From Lachnospiraceae bacterium (GTDB taxonomy: Bacteria > Bacillota > Clostridia > Lachnospirales > Lachnospiraceae), in contig JAETRI010000001.1 in the NCBI GenBank assembly GCA_021770245.1, positions 151,386 to 215,385 on the forward strand: 64,000 nt of DNA, written 5' to 3'. The notes under the pieces were generated by a model. The model searched no databases, had not been told where the DNA came from, and saw only the letters and a list, made by a program, of their open reading frames with translations. The translations under genes were made by a program, and so were the position numbers. This document shows positions 61,327 through 64,000 of this stretch, piece after piece (the first letter of the stretch is position 1; each line of letters starts with the position of its first letter).

Positions 61327-62025
61327 TCAAAAACGGCCATAACGATAGGAGAGGAATCCGCAGCCCCTCGCGTTATTTTCTCCGATTCCCGTTCCCAGTG
61401 CCATATAGGCAAGCGCCTGGGCCCGCTCGTCCTTTGAAACGGTCAGGCTCAGCTTGTCCCCCAGAAGCACGATATTTTTGTAGGGAACTTTCACCGGCGT
61501 CCTGTTCCTGAATTCCAGCCTCTGGAACAGAGTAAAATCCCCGGAAATACTGGTATCGCAGAAAAAATTATACTTTTTGACCAGATTATTCTTCAAGCGG
61601 TCCCGATATTCCTTAGACGGAAGGCCGCCGCGCCAATATCCTTGTCCGGTTTTCATGATCACCGGCGTTAACGAATAGACCCTTTCCAGCAAATAATAGG
61701 GAACGAGCTCCAGCTCTGCACTCAGCCCCTGGATGCCCGCCGCGCTGCTTCCTGGAAGCCGGCCGATAAAATAAACGGCAAGTTCCTCCCTGATCGTCCT
61801 GATTCGTACGGTATAGACCTTTCCCGCCTCGTAAATGCGGCCCGCTTCCAGCGGATAGGGAAGATCAAATGTATACGGCTTAAATGTGCGGGTTGTATGG
61901 AGACTTCTGTGCCTCTCGGTCTTTCCCAGCGCCGTATCCACAAAGCTGCCGATCCGCTCCGAGGCCTTCTCATAGGGCTGTGGGGCCGTAAAGCAGATCT
62001 GCAGCGACAATTCAAACACTTGCAT
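61327..62025 (-). CDS. cas6: CRISPR-associated endoribonuclease Cas6 (stand-alone)
   Basis: A 232-residue protein of the Cas6 RAMP fold. The C-terminal Gly-rich loop GTGIGENNARGCGFLSYR (about 211-228) is the family hallmark, preceded by the ALAYMAL helix; HRSLHTTRTFKPYTFDLPYPL (about 39-59) with His39/His43 fits the N-terminal ferredoxin-like domain that holds the usual catalytic His. Cas6 cuts CRISPR repeat RNA. No other cas gene and no repeat-spacer array is seen in the window, so the gene is an orphan here. It has AGGAGG before ATG 62025 and its own promoter. It could process RNA from a distant array. Confidence 0.85.
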   Translation of the reverse strand: MQVFELSLQICFTAPQPYEKASERIGSFVDTALGKTERHRSLHTTRTFKPYTFDLPYPLEAGRIYEAGKVYTVRIRTIREELAVYFIGRLPGSSAAGIQGLSAELELVPYYLLERVYSLTPVIMKTGQGYWRGGLPSKEYRDRLKNNLVKKYNFFCDTSISGDFTLFQRLEFRNRTPVKVPYKNIVLLGDKLSLTVSKDERAQALAYMALGTGIGENNARGCGFLSYRYGRF

Positions 62026-62178
62026 CGCTTATTTCCTCCTTTATAAATTGGCACACGAGGTGTTAAGGTTAATAGATGTTTGCCTTAAAATAAGTACAGA
62101 ATTCTTATTCATAAAGGTAAACCCAGATGGCTGTAACAAACCGTTATCTGATTGGAATATAGAATTGAATGTAAAACC

Positions 62179-62207
62179 ATTATAGCATCGAGTCGTAAAA
62201 ATGTCTA
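62179..62207 (-). promoter_or_regulatory. Promoter of cas6
   Basis: On the minus strand TAGACA (plus 62202-62207) and TATAAT (plus 62179-62184) are separated by 17 bp. The start near 62172 gives a ~147-nt AT-rich leader before ATG 62025, in which I see no CRISPR repeat. Confidence 0.75.
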
Positions 62208-62339
62208 TCTCAAAATATAATTTCGTTAATCTGAACAATAAAAGAAAAGCCTCTTTTTTGCCTTACCACCTATGTTTTCCGTGATTATAGACAAAAAAAG
62301 GCCTTAGGAACTGTTAAGAATTAACTTTTCAAAACCGTT

Positions 62340-62364
62340 CCCGTTCGGGAACCGCCCGAACGGG
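62340..62364 (-). terminator. Possible terminator after XRE-type regulator gene
   Basis: CCCGTTCGGG and CCCGAACGGG form a perfect 10-bp stem, loop of 5; on the minus strand it is followed by AACGGTTTTG, a weak T-run. A second T-rich stretch (AAGGCCTTTTTTT, minus strand, plus 62292-62306) lies a little further on. Confidence 0.5.
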
Positions 62365-62450
62365 ATTCTCCCCTTGTTATGCCCGGAGCATGCCGCCCCC
62401 GCCTGGTGTGCCTGGCGGAAGACTACCCCGCCTTAAACTTTGATCGCATT

Positions 62451-63548
62451 CTATCCCTCCCTATCCTTTCTTCCGCCGAACAGGCCGCATACGACCGGAA
62501 ACAATACACCCGCACAGGGCCAGATGATCCAATTTTTCCCCCAGGTGCCCGAGCGGAAGCTCATAAGCAGATAAGCGGCCGTCACCACGCACCAGTAGAT
62601 GCTGCTTACGGACTCCCGTTTTCTGTTCCTCCGCTTCTTCTCTATGGTATATTCCCCCTCCTGAAGCAATCTCTCATAACATCCCCACACGTAGCCGGAC
62701 CAGATGATCTGATATACGCCGAATGCGACCAATAAAAGGAGCGCAGCCGCACAATAGAAATATGCTGCCCGGCTTACCTCCAGGATGGCGCCAATCCCGA
62801 TCGGCACCAAACTCAGGACGCAGATCATAACGCCTGCCGAAATACAGCCCCGATATGTTCCTTCAAACTCCTGCTTCTTTCGGAAAACGATCTCCCTGCA
62901 CGAATCGGACAGTACAATTGGCTCCCGATCCAAATATGCGTACTTTTCCAGGGTCATACCGTTTAGGACAAAAACTGCAGCCGCGCCCCCCACCAGCACC
63001 AAAAGCGCCACCAGCCCGATTCCCCCTGCCGTTTTTTCGGACAAGAAAAGCATATCCCCTTCCGACAGACCTTTCAGCAGAAGGAAAAGGACGGGAGAAA
63101 GGATACAGGCAGCCACCCCTGCAGCCATCCATTTGGACGCATTTTCCATCAGGAGCATATAGTTTTCCGCTTCGCCGTCCGCCAGAAAACGAGGCTGCCT
63201 GCCGCCTCTATCCTTCTTTTGGAACTCTTCCTCTTTTTGGGGCTTTTCCTCCTTTGAGGGCCTTTCCTTCCTTGGGGGCTCTTCCTCCCTTTGGGGCTCT
63301 TCCACCCTTGGGATCTTCGCCTCCTGTTTTGTTTCCCGGTCTCGTCCCTCCCCCTTCAGCAGATAATCCAGGCTCACATCGAAAATTTCCCCCAGCCTTA
63401 TGAGCTTATCGAGCTCCGGGACGGAGGCATCCGATTCCCATTTGGACACCGACTGTCTGGAAACCTCCATCTGCATAGCCAATTCTTCCTGAGACCAATA
63501 CTTTTCCCTTCTTAAAAACGTTATCCTTTCTCCCAAACTCACTGCCAT
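62451..63548 (-). CDS. XRE-family regulator with C-terminal membrane domain
   Basis: A 365-residue protein from ATG 63548. Residues 5-62 are a helix-turn-helix of the XRE type (GERITFLRREKYWSQEELAMQMEVSR, SVSKWESD, SLDYLL). A charged linker (about 78-115) made of repeated Glu/Lys/Pro-rich units (EEPxxEE, KEExPQKEEE) leads to about six hydrophobic helices (first at ~141-158, last near the C-terminus). Such membrane-tethered XRE regulators are common in Clostridia and may respond to envelope signals. It precedes cas6 on the same strand, but cas6 has its own promoter. Its targets are unknown; a large inverted repeat lies 43 bp upstream of its start. Confidence 0.82.
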   Translation of the reverse strand: MAVSLGERITFLRREKYWSQEELAMQMEVSRQSVSKWESDASVPELDKLIRLGEIFDVSLDYLLKGEGRDRETKQEAKIPRVEEPQREEEPPRKERPSKEEKPQKEEEFQKKDRGGRQPRFLADGEAENYMLLMENASKWMAAGVAACILSPVLFLLLKGLSEGDMLFLSEKTAGGIGLVALLVLVGGAAAVFVLNGMTLEKYAYLDREPIVLSDSCREIVFRKKQEFEGTYRGCISAGVMICVLSLVPIGIGAILEVSRAAYFYCAAALLLLVAFGVYQIIWSGYVWGCYERLLQEGEYTIEKKRRNRKRESVSSIYWCVVTAAYLLMSFRSGTWGKNWIIWPCAGVLFPVVCGLFGGRKDREG

Positions 63549-63590
63549 TCCTGCCTTTCCGCCCGCTGCGGGCAATCCGAAAACCTTCAC

Positions 63591-63660
63591 GACAAACGCA
63601 TGAACGTCCCAGGGCCGGTCAAGGGCGGCAGACGGGCGCTGGGACGTTCATGCGTTTGTC
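63591..63660. repeat. 22-bp perfect inverted repeat upstream of XRE-type gene
   Basis: 63591-63612 is the exact reverse complement of 63639-63660, with a 26-nt loop rich in G and C. It may be an operator for the regulator, a MITE-like remnant, or a fold-back artefact, because the sequence beyond ~63770 is of doubtful quality. 63661-63770 has no gene; TATAGT on the minus strand near 63690 could be the -10 of the XRE gene. Confidence 0.7.
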
Positions 63661-63774
63661 CTGGAAAACCTTCCTCCCACGACGTTTACTATAACAAAAA
63701 AAGCGGCCGTCCACCACCAAGCGTACTTGGAAATGTGTCAACCACAGGTTGCGCCGTCCCGGGAGAAGCGCATG

Positions 63775-64000
63775 AAAACGCCACCCCCCCACCGCCCCAC
63801 CCCCGCCGGGCGCCCGCCGGGGGGGGGGGGGGTCATTGGGGACTCGCGGCGGCCGGAAGACTAAGAGGGAAAAGGCCCGGGAGGCGGATCACAAACGTAA
63901 GACAAAAAAAAAGGTAGTGTGCTAGGGAAAGGGGGGGGGGTGAGAATTGTGGGCGGGCACCAACCAGCAGAAGCGGGGGGGGGGTATGTGGGGCAGTGGG
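63775..64000. other. Low-complexity, probably unreliable contig end
   Basis: Long C and G homopolymers (G runs at about 63818-63832, 63931-63940 and 63976-63983) and an abrupt change in base texture begin near 63775. No reading frame, hairpin or repeat here should be trusted. Confidence 0.75.

Noticed and set aside
62026..62330. Possible CRISPR leader or degenerate array upstream of cas6
   Set aside because: AT-rich leader-like sequence, but no repeat of 20 or more bases occurs twice and no regular spacing is seen.
63600..63917. Plus-strand 105-codon frame at the right end
   Set aside because: Runs through an inverted repeat and homopolymer noise, with no ribosome site or family similarity.
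1..64000. rRNA or tRNA genes, prophage or IS elements
   Set aside because: No transposase, integrase or phage structural protein is encoded, and no tRNA- or rRNA-like segment was seen in the gaps.

Overview
The window looks like a chromosomal piece from a gut Lachnospiraceae-type Firmicute (Clostridia). The reasons are G/C-rich codon use with AGGAGG-like ribosome sites, a VanR/VanS-type two-component pair, a COG3044 ATPase, DUF-type Gram-positive polysaccharide membrane proteins, PatB/MalY, and cytoplasmic GH3 and GH79-like glycosidases without signal peptides. This assignment is inferred from gene content; no rRNA or marker gene is present. The last ~230 bases are homopolymer-rich and look like a poor-quality contig end.

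Layout. 1-2005 (minus, AT-rich): a partial KGGVGR-type ATPase with a second P-loop, and a small partner gene; possibly a conflict/defence pair. 2072-14982 (minus): first half of a surface-glycan locus (two GT11-like genes, a PglK-like ABC flippase, GT2, two AsnB-type amidotransferases, SGNH protein, two GT4, a deacetylase-like gene). 15059-17977 (minus, AT-rich): alkyladenine DNA glycosylase, FAD oxidoreductase, and a dCTP-deaminase-like domain on a membrane anchor. 18290-21204 (minus): COG3044 ATPase and a secreted four-repeat protein. 21814-23677 (plus): response regulator and sensor kinase. 23936-54756 (minus): second and larger half of the glycan locus, apparently read from a promoter at about 54.8 kb. 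55132-57931 (plus): PatB/MalY lyase and a GH79-like glycosidase ending in a strong terminator. 58079-63548 (minus): domain-permuted GH3 glycosidase, a lone cas6, and a membrane-bound XRE-type regulator.

How the glycan genes fit together. A PglF-like dehydratase, PglE-like aminotransferase and PglC-like phosphoglycosyl transferase suggest that the glycan starts with a bacillosamine-type sugar on undecaprenyl phosphate. A WbpP-like epimerase and WbpA/TviB-like dehydrogenase should give a HexNAc uronic acid, and the AsnB-type enzymes could amidate it. WecE with a GNAT acetyltransferase and a formyltransferase suggests an acylated Fuc4N. Five GT4, two GT2 and two GT11-like enzymes would extend the unit. 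Two PglK-like ABC proteins are the flippase candidates (no Wzx was seen), an O-antigen-ligase-like protein would polymerise or ligate, and several large polytopic proteins (GtrII, DUF6311-like, DUF6020-like and two unassigned) may add side groups outside the cell.

The most unusual signal is not a gene. Many intergenic gaps of more than about 35 bp carry short palindromic modules that end in a Shine-Dalgarno sequence just before a start codon. Several families recur, with stems that change in a compensatory way between copies. One family forms a hairpin whose whole 9-nt loop is complementary to a 9-mer beside the ribosome site (a predicted pseudoknot), and another is a three-hairpin composite leader. 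These may be a modular set of cis-acting RNA leaders or REP-like elements.
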